A stretch of 64,000 nt of DNA from BA4 sp044376575. GTDB lineage: Bacteria > Bacteroidota > Bacteroidia > CAIKAF01. A model generated the notes under the pieces. That model was not told the origin of the DNA and made no database searches. It saw only the letters and a program-made list of their open reading frames with translations. Location of the stretch: assembly GCA_044376575.1 (NCBI GenBank), contig JBILKR010000010.1, positions 15,806 to 79,805 on the forward strand, read 5' to 3'. Below, in pieces: positions 1-8,639 of the stretch (positions within the stretch are counted from its first letter, which is position 1; the number at the start of each line of letters is the position of its first letter). The position numbers and the translations under genes were made by a program.

Positions 1-1154
1 TTGAAGCAATTGTAAATTCAGGTAACTCAAGCTCTTTAATCAGCCGTTCATATCTTCAGTTAGGATTAATTTATTTTAATTCTGATAAAAACAGAGAAGC
101 GCTTGGCTGGTATAAACGAATAGTGGATGAATACCCAAATACCGGCATGGCAAATGAAGCCTTGAAATATATACGTAATATATATATTGAATTGGGTGAT
201 GTTGATACTTATACACAATATGTATCTGGATTAAAAAATGTAGAAATATCACAGGGCTCTCTGGATTCAGCTTCCTATGAGGCTGCTGAAAATATTGTAA
301 AAGCTGGTGATTGTATAAAAGGTGCTGAAATGCTGGATAAGTACATTAATCAATTCCCTAAGGGAATTTATTTGTTGGATGCCAATCACTTTAAAGCAGA
401 GTGTAATTATCAGCAAAAAGAATTTGATAGAGCGGTGGTGCACTATCAGTATATTATAAGACAGCGTAAAAATATATATACTGAAAATGCTATGAATCGT
501 TTAGCATTTATATTAGAATCAAAAGCAGATTCTGTAGGTTTAATAGAGGTTTATACAGCCATGGAAAAAGACTCAGAAACACCTCAGTCACTTCAGAAAG
601 CTCGTATTGGATTAATGAGGAATTATCAAAAATTATCAAATTGCGAAAAAATAATTCAATATGCTAAGCTGGTGTTGACGTATGATAAGTTAGATGAGTA
701 TGTGGAAGAAGAAGCACATTATTTTATGGCTGTTTGCTATTATAATCAGCAGTTAATGGAAGAAGCCTTGTCCTCTTACAAAAAAGTATATGCAAAAACT
801 TCTTCTGAATATGATATAGAAGCAGGACTAAAAATAGGAGAAATTTTATTCCAACAGGCAAAATATGCAGATGCTGAAAAACATTTGCGAACAGCTATTA
901 AATCAATGGGTTCAGATAAACACAGATTGGCTTTAAGCTTTATTTTGCTTTCTGACATTTACGTTGCCATGGATAATTTACCCCAGGCAAAAAGTATGCT
1001 GAATACAGTAATTTCAAAACATACTGGAGAAGATTTGATTTTAGTTGCAAAACAAAAACTGGATCAAATAACGGAAATGGAAAGAGAAAAGAATCAAAGA
1101 AAGTTTGAACAGGAAATGATACTTGAAAATCAGGGAGACAACGGAAATAATTAA
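1..1154 (+). CDS. TPR-repeat protein, 3' part only
   Basis: This is the C-terminal part of a tetratricopeptide-repeat protein. The frame is open from base 3, so the start codon lies left of the window and the in-frame ATG at 123 is internal. The visible residues form repeated helix pairs with TPR spacing, for example around AVCYYNQQLMEEALSSYKK and AKYADAEKHLRTAI, and the end is charged and Glu/Lys-rich. TPR arrays are protein-protein scaffolds; large TPR proteins of this kind in Bacteroidota are usually periplasmic or envelope-associated. It is followed after 10 bp by a secreted barrel gene, then an OmpA-like lipoprotein, which suggests one transcription unit acting at the outer membrane. No enzymatic motif is visible, and the missing 5' part could hold a signal peptide or other domains. 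Confidence 0.85.
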   Translation, partial: EAIVNSGNSSSLISRSYLQLGLIYFNSDKNREALGWYKRIVDEYPNTGMANEALKYIRNIYIELGDVDTYTQYVSGLKNVEISQGSLDSASYEAAENIVKAGDCIKGAEMLDKYINQFPKGIYLLDANHFKAECNYQQKEFDRAVVHYQYIIRQRKNIYTENAMNRLAFILESKADSVGLIEVYTAMEKDSETPQSLQKARIGLMRNYQKLSNCEKIIQYAKLVLTYDKLDEYVEEEAHYFMAVCYYNQQLMEEALSSYKKVYAKTSSEYDIEAGLKIGEILFQQAKYADAEKHLRTAIKSMGSDKHRLALSFILLSDIYVAMDNLPQAKSMLNTVISKHTGEDLILVAKQKLDQITEMEREKNQRKFEQEMILENQGDNGNN

Positions 1155-1164
1155 AAACTGAATC

Positions 1165-2844
1165 ATGAAAAAAATATTTCAAATCATAGTTTTTTATTTA
1201 TTGTTATTTACATCAGTTTCAACTCAACTGCATGCTCAGTTAACAGAAACAATTGATGTATTTACAGGATTTGAGCCACGATTGGCTGAGGTTGAAAAGT
1301 TTTCTTCTCAGCCTTCCATCGCTGATACGTTTAGAGTAGAAACTAATGTTAAATATGAGATAGTTTCATTAACGGCTAAAACAAATTTTAATCCCGATAC
1401 CATTTCGGCAATTAAAATGAAAACTGAACCCATTTCAAAACTGCACCGTTTTTATTTGAAAGCAGGTTTTGGAAATTATCTTACTCCTTACATTGATTTT
1501 TTCGCCAATAGCTTAAGAACAAAAAAAGATTTTTATTCTGTTCGAATCAGGCATTTATCATCACAGGGTAATATTTCAGATCGTGGTAATCCATCCATCA
1601 GCGATAATGAATTAAATGTGAATTATTCACATGTCTTCAATTCCAGTACACTTGATTTGAAAGGAACCTTCAATTACAATGAATTAAGATATTATAATTA
1701 TTCTCCTGCGATAGATTCTTTAGTTACAGGCGATTCTACTCGTCAGCATTTTATAAGAGGTATATTCAATGCCGATTTTTACAGTATGCACCGCAATGAC
1801 TCCATAAAATTTAATCATAAAATAAAACTTGATTTTTATCATTTGTCTGATCGATGGAATGCATCTGAAAACAGCGTTACAATAACAGCTGATATTAATA
1901 AATACACCAATAAGTTTGCTCGTGAATTTTTCGGATCTAAATTAAGATTTCAATACCTCAATTATAAAAATGATGCTATTCTTGAAAGTCATGGTGTAAT
2001 TGTAAATCTCTCTCCTTATATGCGTTTTGGTGGTAAATGGTGGAATTTACATATTGGAGTTGATTTGTCTCTCGGGGTTGATGACAGTACAAAATTTAAT
2101 GTGTATCCTGATGTTGAGATGAAATTTAATATCTTCAGAAATTATATTGTAGCTTACGGAACATTTACAGGTAAATACAGACGTAATAGTTTTGATGTAT
2201 TGGTTGGTCAGAATCCTTTTATACTAAGGAGTAATCCACTCTCTAATATGAATGAAAGAATTCAGTTAAAGGGTGGAGTTAAAGGCTCTTTCACCTCATC
2301 CATTTCTTATAATGCAAGTGCTTCATATTCCATCATAGATAATTTTGCATATTTTGTTAATGATACGACTTCTTTTTTTCAGCGTGGCTTTCAAATGATA
2401 GGTGCGCAAACAAATTTACTTACCATTTCAGGTGATTTATCTTATCAATGGGGAGAAAAACTATTAATAAATGCGAGTGCTAATTATTATTTGTATTCTG
2501 TATCGCAAATTTCAAATCCATGGCATCGTCCTGCAATTGATGCGACATTGAGTGCGCGATACAATCTTAGAGACAAAATAATTGTACATGCCAATCTATT
2601 TTTTATTGGTCCGCAAAAAGCAAGGGATTTTGTTTTTGATGCATCTTCGCCATTGCAGAAAAAAGAATTCGTAAGAGATATCCCATCCTTACTTGATTTT
2701 AATATTGGAGCTGAATATAGATTGACCAAAATGCTATCATTTTGGGTGAATTTTAACAATATTGCTAATTTTAGGTATCAGCGCTGGTATGGATATCCTA
2801 CTCAGCAATTCAATATAATCGGAGGGTTGACTTTTGGAATATAA
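1165..2844 (+). CDS. Outer-membrane beta-barrel protein, TonB-receptor-like
   Basis: The 559-residue protein starts with a clear Sec signal peptide (about residues 1-25, ending near LHAQ). The rest is rich in alternating aromatic and polar residues typical of outer-membrane strands, and it ends in an amphipathic strand (FNIIGGLTFGI), the usual signal for barrel insertion. I see no plug domain or TonB box, so a role as a classic TonB-dependent transporter is not supported, although similar proteins are often labelled that way. It sits between the TPR protein (10-bp gap) and the OmpA-like lipoprotein (4-bp gap), so the three probably act together at the outer membrane. The exact function is unknown. 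Confidence 0.75.
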   Translation: MKKIFQIIVFYLLLFTSVSTQLHAQLTETIDVFTGFEPRLAEVEKFSSQPSIADTFRVETNVKYEIVSLTAKTNFNPDTISAIKMKTEPISKLHRFYLKAGFGNYLTPYIDFFANSLRTKKDFYSVRIRHLSSQGNISDRGNPSISDNELNVNYSHVFNSSTLDLKGTFNYNELRYYNYSPAIDSLVTGDSTRQHFIRGIFNADFYSMHRNDSIKFNHKIKLDFYHLSDRWNASENSVTITADINKYTNKFAREFFGSKLRFQYLNYKNDAILESHGVIVNLSPYMRFGGKWWNLHIGVDLSLGVDDSTKFNVYPDVEMKFNIFRNYIVAYGTFTGKYRRNSFDVLVGQNPFILRSNPLSNMNERIQLKGGVKGSFTSSISYNASASYSIIDNFAYFVNDTTSFFQRGFQMIGAQTNLLTISGDLSYQWGEKLLINASANYYLYSVSQISNPWHRPAIDATLSARYNLRDKIIVHANLFFIGPQKARDFVFDASSPLQKKEFVRDIPSLLDFNIGAEYRLTKMLSFWVNFNNIANFRYQRWYGYPTQQFNIIGGLTFGI

Positions 2845-2848
2845 TAGA

Positions 2849-3652
2849 ATGTTTATTGGATTAAAATTAAAATATTCAATTTCTATATTTCTGTTAATAT
2901 CAGTAACTTTTTTTTATTCATCCTGTGTTTCTAAAAAAAAATATCTTTCATCTCAAACTGAAGTAGAGGATTTAAAAGACAAAAATGAATCGTTACAATT
3001 GGAACTTTCTTTATCAAAATCTCAAATAATTGAACAGGAAATCAATCGTGAAAAATTAGAAAGAGATATTGAAATCCTAAAAACAAATATGATTCAGCAG
3101 CTTGAAAAGAAACAACAGGAACTTATTGCTAAAGAAGAAAAACTGAATGAGTTGGAGGATATTATTTTCAAGTTGAATACTCAGGTACAGCAAATCAAAT
3201 CGGCTGTTTCAACTCAGCTTCAGAATTATCAAGAGGATGATGTAATGTTAAGTGTGAAAGATGGGAAATTGTATATTTCGTTATCTGAAAAACTTTTATT
3301 CAAATCGGGAAGCTATAAACTTGATCCAACTGGAGCAGAAGTGGTTGCTTTGATGTCATCAGTATTAATAAATTATCCTGATATTTCAATTACTATTGAA
3401 GGCAATACTGACAATGTTGGCAGTGAAATTTCTAATTGGGATTTGAGTGTGTTAAGAGCAACTTCTATTATTCATGTTATGACATTGAATAAGATTTCTC
3501 CATCATGTTTGAATGCTTCCGGAAAAGGGTCTTTTTCACCTGTTTCTACCAATGATACAGAGGAGGGAAGAGAAAAAAATAGAAGAACAGAAATTATTAT
3601 TTCACCGAACCTTCAAGACTTTTTTGAAATATTAAATGAGCAAACGAAATGA
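2849..3652 (+). CDS. OmpA-family peptidoglycan-binding lipoprotein
   Basis: The 267-residue protein has a lipoprotein signal peptide with the lipidated Cys at about residue 26 (FFYSSC), a long coiled coil (about 35-130) and a C-terminal OmpA/MotB domain. That domain shows the TDNVG and NRRTEI segments that form the diaminopimelate-binding site in OmpA domains. It should anchor in a membrane, most likely the outer one, and bind peptidoglycan. A TTG at 2834 would add five residues and overlap the upstream gene; the ATG at 2849 is preferred because it leaves 4 bp after the preceding stop and puts the signal peptide at the usual distance. Its stop overlaps the next start (ATGA at 3649-3652), which implies translational coupling to the small nuclease-fold gene. 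Confidence 0.85.
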   Translation: MFIGLKLKYSISIFLLISVTFFYSSCVSKKKYLSSQTEVEDLKDKNESLQLELSLSKSQIIEQEINREKLERDIEILKTNMIQQLEKKQQELIAKEEKLNELEDIIFKLNTQVQQIKSAVSTQLQNYQEDDVMLSVKDGKLYISLSEKLLFKSGSYKLDPTGAEVVALMSSVLINYPDISITIEGNTDNVGSEISNWDLSVLRATSIIHVMTLNKISPSCLNASGKGSFSPVSTNDTEEGREKNRRTEIIISPNLQDFFEILNEQTK

Positions 3653-4107
3653 GTTCATTTCCTGAATTGAATATTCCTGCAGGCGTGTTTAAAATTGTTC
3701 AGCACGAAAGAGGGTATGATATATGGGATGATTTCAGAAAAAAATATGTACTCCTTACGCCTGAAGAATGGGTTCGTCAGCACATCCTTTGGTATCTTGT
3801 CAATTATCTTCAATATCCTCAGGGAAGAATAAGTGTAGAATCTTCAATTAAAATGAACGGACTTCAGCGCAGGTGTGATGCTATAGTTTTTGATGAGTTG
3901 CTTCATCCATTGGTTTTGATTGAGTGCAAGTCTTATGACGTAGAAATTTCTCAAGAAACCCTAATGCAAATTTCAACTTATAATCGTACATTACAAGTGA
4001 AATATTGGTTGCTTACAAACGGAATGAAAACATATTTTTTATTGAGAAAAAATAATCCTGATGAATTTATCTTTCAGCATGAGCTGCCATTATATCATAC
4101 CTTATAA
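3649..4107 (+). CDS. Small HsdR N-terminal-like (PD-(D/E)XK) protein
   Basis: The 152-residue protein matches the type I restriction enzyme R protein N-terminal (HSDR_N_2) family. A PD-(D/E)XK-type core can be read: Glu64, then Asp77 in RRCDAIVFD, then Glu92 and Lys94 in IECKSY. It lacks the helicase and the rest of HsdR, and no HsdM or HsdS lies nearby, so it is a stand-alone domain and not a restriction system. Such short proteins are widespread in Bacteroidota and their role is not established; nucleic-acid cleavage is a family-based inference. The start overlaps the stop of the OmpA-like gene by 4 bp, and the GT4 gene follows after 8 bp. Confidence 0.75.
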   Translation: MSSFPELNIPAGVFKIVQHERGYDIWDDFRKKYVLLTPEEWVRQHILWYLVNYLQYPQGRISVESSIKMNGLQRRCDAIVFDELLHPLVLIECKSYDVEISQETLMQISTYNRTLQVKYWLLTNGMKTYFLLRKNNPDEFIFQHELPLYHTL

Positions 4108-4115
4108 ATTTAAAA

Positions 4116-5168
4116 GTGAAAGTAGCCCTCATTCATTATCGATTAATTCATTTTGGCGGGTTAGAAACGCGATTAAAAAATTATATTGATTTCTTTCACA
4201 ACAGAGGTGATGAAGTGACAGTGATTTGTTCTAAGTATGAATCTTCAGTGCAATTGCCGAAAAATGTTAATTTAGTTATACTTGGTGCAGGAATCTGTCC
4301 AAAACCATTTCGTCAGAGAGGTTTTGATAATAGGTTAAAAAAATATATGCAAAACCATGCATTTGATTTTAGTCTTTCATTGGGTCGTACTTCTTATCAG
4401 CAATATGTTTTATGTCCGGGGAATCATCTTGGATATTTACAAAAACAGAATAAAAAATATTGGGGAATCAAAGATCGAGAGGAGATCAAGATGGATAAAA
4501 AAGCATTCAGAAATTCTGATATGATTTTTGCTGCATCTCAAATGATAAAAAATGAATTGACTGATTTATACAATGTGGATGAAAATAAAATCATTGTGTT
4601 GTATCCACCACTAAATACTTTTAAATATCCTGCAGTTACTCCCAATGAAAAAAAGAATACTCGTGAAAAACTTGGATGGAGTGAGGCTAGCCAATATTTT
4701 TTATTCGTGTCTCTCGGTCATCAAAGAAAAGGTTTACCATTGCTGTTGAAATTATTTTCTCAGTTAAAAAATACAAACAAACATCTGATGATTATTGGAG
4801 TACCTGAAATTAAAACAGATCTTTCCAATGTACATTATTTAGGTTTCTTTGAAAATCCAAGAGATTTCTATCTTGCTGCTGACGCATTGTTACACCCCTC
4901 TGTTTATGAGCCATACGGCCAAATTGTAGCTGAAGCAATTCAGTGTCAAACTCCTGTTATCGTTTCGCAAAATGTTGGTGCATCAGAAATCGTATCTCCA
5001 AACGAAGGATTGGTTTTGCCTCCGGATGACTTGAATGCCTGGGTAAAAGCGGTTCAATTTTTTATGCCGGATCAGTTCAATATTCCTGCTGATATTGCAG
5101 TGATAAAGAAACTTACACTTCATCATCACATGCAGCAGATGCTACATACTGCGAGAATAGATACCTAA
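4116..5168 (+). CDS. Glycosyltransferase family 4
   Basis: The 350-residue protein is a GT-B glycosyltransferase of family 4. The N-terminal Rossmann half begins KVALIHYRLIHFGGLETR with the Gly-Gly acceptor-side loop typical of the family. The C-terminal half carries the donor-site signature around HPSVYEPYGQIVAEA with the E-x7-E spacing. It probably transfers a sugar from a nucleotide donor to a cell-surface glycan or lipid; donor and acceptor cannot be named. The start is GTG at 4116, eight bases after the previous stop. It is the last gene of the run that begins with the TPR protein, since uvrA follows after 83 bp with its own candidate promoter. Confidence 0.88.
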   Translation: MKVALIHYRLIHFGGLETRLKNYIDFFHNRGDEVTVICSKYESSVQLPKNVNLVILGAGICPKPFRQRGFDNRLKKYMQNHAFDFSLSLGRTSYQQYVLCPGNHLGYLQKQNKKYWGIKDREEIKMDKKAFRNSDMIFAASQMIKNELTDLYNVDENKIIVLYPPLNTFKYPAVTPNEKKNTREKLGWSEASQYFLFVSLGHQRKGLPLLLKLFSQLKNTNKHLMIIGVPEIKTDLSNVHYLGFFENPRDFYLAADALLHPSVYEPYGQIVAEAIQCQTPVIVSQNVGASEIVSPNEGLVLPPDDLNAWVKAVQFFMPDQFNIPADIAVIKKLTLHHHMQQMLHTARIDT

Positions 5169-5186
5169 TATTAGGAGATTCTTGAT

Positions 5187-5214
5187 TTTGGTCTTGCTAT
5201 TCTATGTAAATTTA
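5187..5214 (+). promoter_or_regulatory. Candidate Bacteroidota promoter for uvrA
   Basis: A TTTG at 5187-5190 is followed after 16 bases by TAAATTTA (5207-5214), which fits seven of eight positions of the Bacteroidota pattern TTTG-N17-23-TAnnTTTG. The spacing is slightly short. The predicted transcript would start about 30 bases upstream of the chosen uvrA start. Confidence 0.4.
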
Positions 5215-5251
5215 CACGCAACTTTTCAATGGTTTGCTTGTTAAATATTTT

Positions 5252-8095
5252 ATGGTAAAAAAGAAAAATGCACCTTCTTTTGATGAATTAGATCCGCAGA
5301 ATTTTATTTTAATCAAAGGTGCAAGGGTACATAATTTAAAGAATATTGATCTTGCTATACCTCGTGATCAACTAGTAGTTATTACCGGATTGTCGGGTTC
5401 AGGAAAATCTTCACTTGCATTTGAAACACTATATGCTGAGGGTCAGCGAAGGTATGTAGAGAGTTTGTCATCCTATGCTCGTCAGTTTTTGGGAAAACTT
5501 GATAAGCCAGAAGTGGATTACATTAAGGGGATTTCTCCTGCTGTTGCTATTGAACAAAAAGTGAATACAAGAAATCCTCGATCTACAGTAGGAACTTCTA
5601 CCGAAATTTATGATTACCTGAAACTTTTATTTGCAAGAATCGGAAGAACTTTTTCTCCTGTTTCTGAAGAAGAAGTCAAAAGACATCAGGTTTCAGATGT
5701 GATGGATATGATTTCTCAATTGCCTGAAAATTCAAGAGCCATACTCTCCGCTCCCTTGATTGTAAAAAGCGGCAGAACAGTTCAGCAAGAGTTAAGTTTA
5801 TACCAGCAGCAAGGGTTCAGCAGGTTGATGTATAAGTCAGAAATGATGAAGATTGAAGATATTGTACCCCAAAGTAAAAAGATCAATGCTGAAGATGTTG
5901 AACTGATGGTGGGAAGAATTTCTGTAAGGCATGCTGATGATTTTTACAGCGAGGTCGCAGATATGATTCAAACATGCTTCTTTGAAGGACAAGGAATTTG
6001 CAGGGTGCATCTCTTCGATAAAAATGGCGTCGCATTATCTGTAAAAGAATATTCTTCGCGATTTGAAAAAGACGGAATTGATTTTGAAGAACCCAGTATC
6101 CATCTATTTAGTTTTAATAACCCTTTTGGGGCTTGCAAAACATGTGAAGGATACGGAAAAATTTTAGGCATTGATGAAGATTTGGTAATTCCGGATAAAT
6201 CACTTTCAGTTTTTGAAGGAGCGGTTTCCTGTTGGAAAGGTGAAAAGCTCAGTGAATGGTATGATCAGTTTATTATGGTTGCCAAAGACTACCAGTTTCC
6301 CATTCATAAACCGTATTATGATTTAACAGCCGGACAAAAAAAATTACTGTGGGACGGAGGACGAGAAATTTCCGGCATCAATGATTTTTTTAAATACGTT
6401 GAAGAAAATTTGTATAAGATTCAATATCGGGTTTTACTTTCAAGATACAGGGGAAGAACTACCTGCCCGGATTGTCAGGGCTCAAGATTAAGGAAAGATG
6501 CAGGCTACGTAAAAGTGAGTGATAAATCTATTATTGATTTAGTGTTAATGCCCGTATCCGAACTCTCTGCTTTTTTTCAGCACATTGAATTAACAGCAAG
6601 TGAGCAAAAAATTGCATCCAGAATTTTATTGGAAATAAAAAGTAGATTACAATTCTTGAATGACGTTGGGTTAGGATACTTAACGCTCAATCGTCTTTCT
6701 TCTACCTTGTCGGGTGGAGAGTCTCAGCGCATTAATCTGGCAACATCTATTGGTAGTAGTTTGGTGGGGTCAATGTATATATTGGACGAGCCCAGCATTG
6801 GCTTGCATCCCAGGGATACTGAAAAACTTGTCCAGGTAATTAAGCATTTAAGAGATGAAGGAAATACTGTAATTGTTGTAGAGCATGATGAAGAGTTTAT
6901 GCGTGAGGCAGACTATCTGATTGATATCGGTCCCGGTGCAGGAAGTTATGGAGGGGAAGTAGTTTTCACAGGAAACCATAAAGAACTGATACATGATGAG
7001 AAAAGTATCACTGCTTCTTATTTGAATAAAAAAATGACAATTCCGGTTCCCAAAAGAAGAAGAACATGGAATAAATACATTGAAATACTGGGTGCACGAG
7101 AGAATAACTTAAAGAATATCAATGTCAAAATCCCGCTGGGTGTTCTAACGGTGGTGGTTGGTGTCAGTGGATCAGGTAAAACCAGTCTGATTAAACACAT
7201 CCTTGCACCGGCACTTAAAAAATTATATGGAGGTCATGCTGAAAAGACCGGACAGTTTGATAAATTGAGCGGACATCTAAAAGATATTTCAGCTATTGAA
7301 CTTGTTGACCAAAATCCCATCGGCAAATCATCAAGATCAAATCCTGTAACTTATTTGAAAGTTTATGATGAAATAAGAAATCTTTTTTCCACCTTGCCCG
7401 CATCAAAATCAGCTGGGTTTAAACCCTCTCATTTTTCTTTTAATGTGGCCGGAGGAAGATGTGAAGCATGTGAGGGCGAAGGTATTGTGACCATTGAAAT
7501 GCAGTTTATGGCAGATATTACGCTGCCGTGCGAAAACTGTAAAGGAAAGAGATTTAAAGAAGAGGTGCTTGAAGTAAAATACAGGGATAAATCGATCTCT
7601 GATATATTGGATTTATCGATTGATGAAGCGATGGACTTTTTTGAGAATCACCCGAAAAGAACCGTCCTTGATCAGCGAATTGCTCAAAAATTAAAGCCTC
7701 TTCAGGATGTTGGTTTAGGTTATGTAAAAATGGGACAATCATCTTCCACGCTGAGCGGGGGAGAGGCTCAACGGGTTAAACTCGCCTATTTTCTCAGTAA
7801 GGGAACAACCGAAGGCAAGACCCTGTTCTTATTTGATGAACCAACAACAGGGTTGCATTTTCATGATATTTTAAAATTGATGGATTCTCTGAATGCCTTG
7901 ATTGAAAAAGGACATTCAGTATTGGTCATTGAACATAATTTAGATGTGATGAAATGTGCCGATTGGATCATTGAGCTAGGACCGGTTGGCGGAGCTGAAG
8001 GTGGAAATGTCTGTTTTGAGGGGCTTCCAGAAAATATTATAGACACAACTATCTCATCAACAGCGATTTTCTTGAAAGAAAAATTGAAGTCATAA
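5252..8095 (+). CDS. uvrA: Excinuclease ABC subunit A (UvrA)
   Basis: UvrA is the damage-sensing ATPase of nucleotide excision repair; with UvrB it loads on lesions before UvrC cuts (uvrC is also in this window). The 947-residue protein has two ABC modules: Walker A GLSGSGKS at 46-53 and GVSGSGKT at 637-644, with signatures LSGGESQR and LSGGEAQR. The C-terminal zinc module is complete (CxxC pairs at 737/740 and 760/763). In the N-terminal half only one CxxC (295/298) is present where E. coli UvrA has two for its first zinc module; a further CxxC is at 405/408. A TTG at 5234 would add six residues; the ATG at 5252 fits the family N-terminus better. Length agrees with the usual 940 or so. Confidence 0.97.
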   Translation: MVKKKNAPSFDELDPQNFILIKGARVHNLKNIDLAIPRDQLVVITGLSGSGKSSLAFETLYAEGQRRYVESLSSYARQFLGKLDKPEVDYIKGISPAVAIEQKVNTRNPRSTVGTSTEIYDYLKLLFARIGRTFSPVSEEEVKRHQVSDVMDMISQLPENSRAILSAPLIVKSGRTVQQELSLYQQQGFSRLMYKSEMMKIEDIVPQSKKINAEDVELMVGRISVRHADDFYSEVADMIQTCFFEGQGICRVHLFDKNGVALSVKEYSSRFEKDGIDFEEPSIHLFSFNNPFGACKTCEGYGKILGIDEDLVIPDKSLSVFEGAVSCWKGEKLSEWYDQFIMVAKDYQFPIHKPYYDLTAGQKKLLWDGGREISGINDFFKYVEENLYKIQYRVLLSRYRGRTTCPDCQGSRLRKDAGYVKVSDKSIIDLVLMPVSELSAFFQHIELTASEQKIASRILLEIKSRLQFLNDVGLGYLTLNRLSSTLSGGESQRINLATSIGSSLVGSMYILDEPSIGLHPRDTEKLVQVIKHLRDEGNTVIVVEHDEEFMREADYLIDIGPGAGSYGGEVVFTGNHKELIHDEKSITASYLNKKMTIPVPKRRRTWNKYIEILGARENNLKNINVKIPLGVLTVVVGVSGSGKTSLIKHILAPALKKLYGGHAEKTGQFDKLSGHLKDISAIELVDQNPIGKSSRSNPVTYLKVYDEIRNLFSTLPASKSAGFKPSHFSFNVAGGRCEACEGEGIVTIEMQFMADITLPCENCKGKRFKEEVLEVKYRDKSISDILDLSIDEAMDFFENHPKRTVLDQRIAQKLKPLQDVGLGYVKMGQSSSTLSGGEAQRVKLAYFLSKGTTEGKTLFLFDEPTTGLHFHDILKLMDSLNALIEKGHSVLVIEHNLDVMKCADWIIELGPVGGAEGGNVCFEGLPENIIDTTISSTAIFLKEKLKS

Positions 8096-8147
8096 TAATA
8101 AAATCAAAGGGTTTTATTTTTAATTTTTTTACGGGGTAAAAAAAACA

Positions 8148-8178
8148 TTTGATTTATAATATAAAACTTGTATTTTAG
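8148..8178 (+). promoter_or_regulatory. Candidate Bacteroidota promoter upstream of the 8198 gene
   Basis: TTTG at 8148-8151 is followed after 19 bases by TATTTTAG (8171-8178), which keeps the TA and most of the TTTG of the -7 element. It lies 20 bases before the start of the small secreted-protein gene and would also transcribe the type B cargo gene 10 bp downstream of it. Confidence 0.55.
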
Positions 8179-8197
8179 CACTTAAACATTAGTTAAA

Positions 8198-8629
8198 ATG
8201 AAACCCATAAAACGATTTATATCAATTTTGATGCTTTTCTTTTGTGCTTCAGGATTTTCTTCTGCACAAGCAGAATGGACATTGTTTCAATCCAGTAATG
8301 GAGTAGAGATTTATACTAAAGAAATAGTTTGTAGTCCGGCTAGTAATGATGTTTTAGCGGAGATGATTATTTTCAAAGTCACCAATAAAACCGGTAATAC
8401 AAAAAATATTAGCTGGCAATATGATCTATACTACAATCAGCAATGTAAAACTTGCGGTAAAGATGAATATCAAATAAACTTTGATTTGAATGGATACCAA
8501 ACTATAGAAGGAATCTGTCGTTCTAAGCAAGGATTGCCTAATCTTTATATCCATAAAAAGTTCGTTAATAAAATTATCAATACCGAAGAACTTACCGAAT
8601 TTAATTTGTCTGAACTAACCATCAAATAA
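8198..8629 (+). CDS. Small secreted protein, function unknown
   Basis: I do not recognise this 143-residue protein. Residues 1-26 form a Sec signal peptide ending near SSAQA. The mature part is about 117 residues with four cysteines (IVCSP, QQCKTCG and GICR), suggesting disulfides in the periplasm or outside the cell, and a predicted all-beta character. There is no lipobox and no T9SS sorting domain. It lies behind a candidate promoter and 10 bp upstream of a large T9SS type B cargo gene, so the two are probably co-transcribed and may be co-secreted or interact. Confidence 0.7.
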   Translation: MKPIKRFISILMLFFCASGFSSAQAEWTLFQSSNGVEIYTKEIVCSPASNDVLAEMIIFKVTNKTGNTKNISWQYDLYYNQQCKTCGKDEYQINFDLNGYQTIEGICRSKQGLPNLYIHKKFVNKIINTEELTEFNLSELTIK

Positions 8630-8639
8630 TTGATTAAGA

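Noticed and set aside
3649..4107. Type I restriction-modification system
   Set aside because: Only the small N-terminal nuclease-type domain is present; no methylase, specificity subunit or helicase lies nearby.
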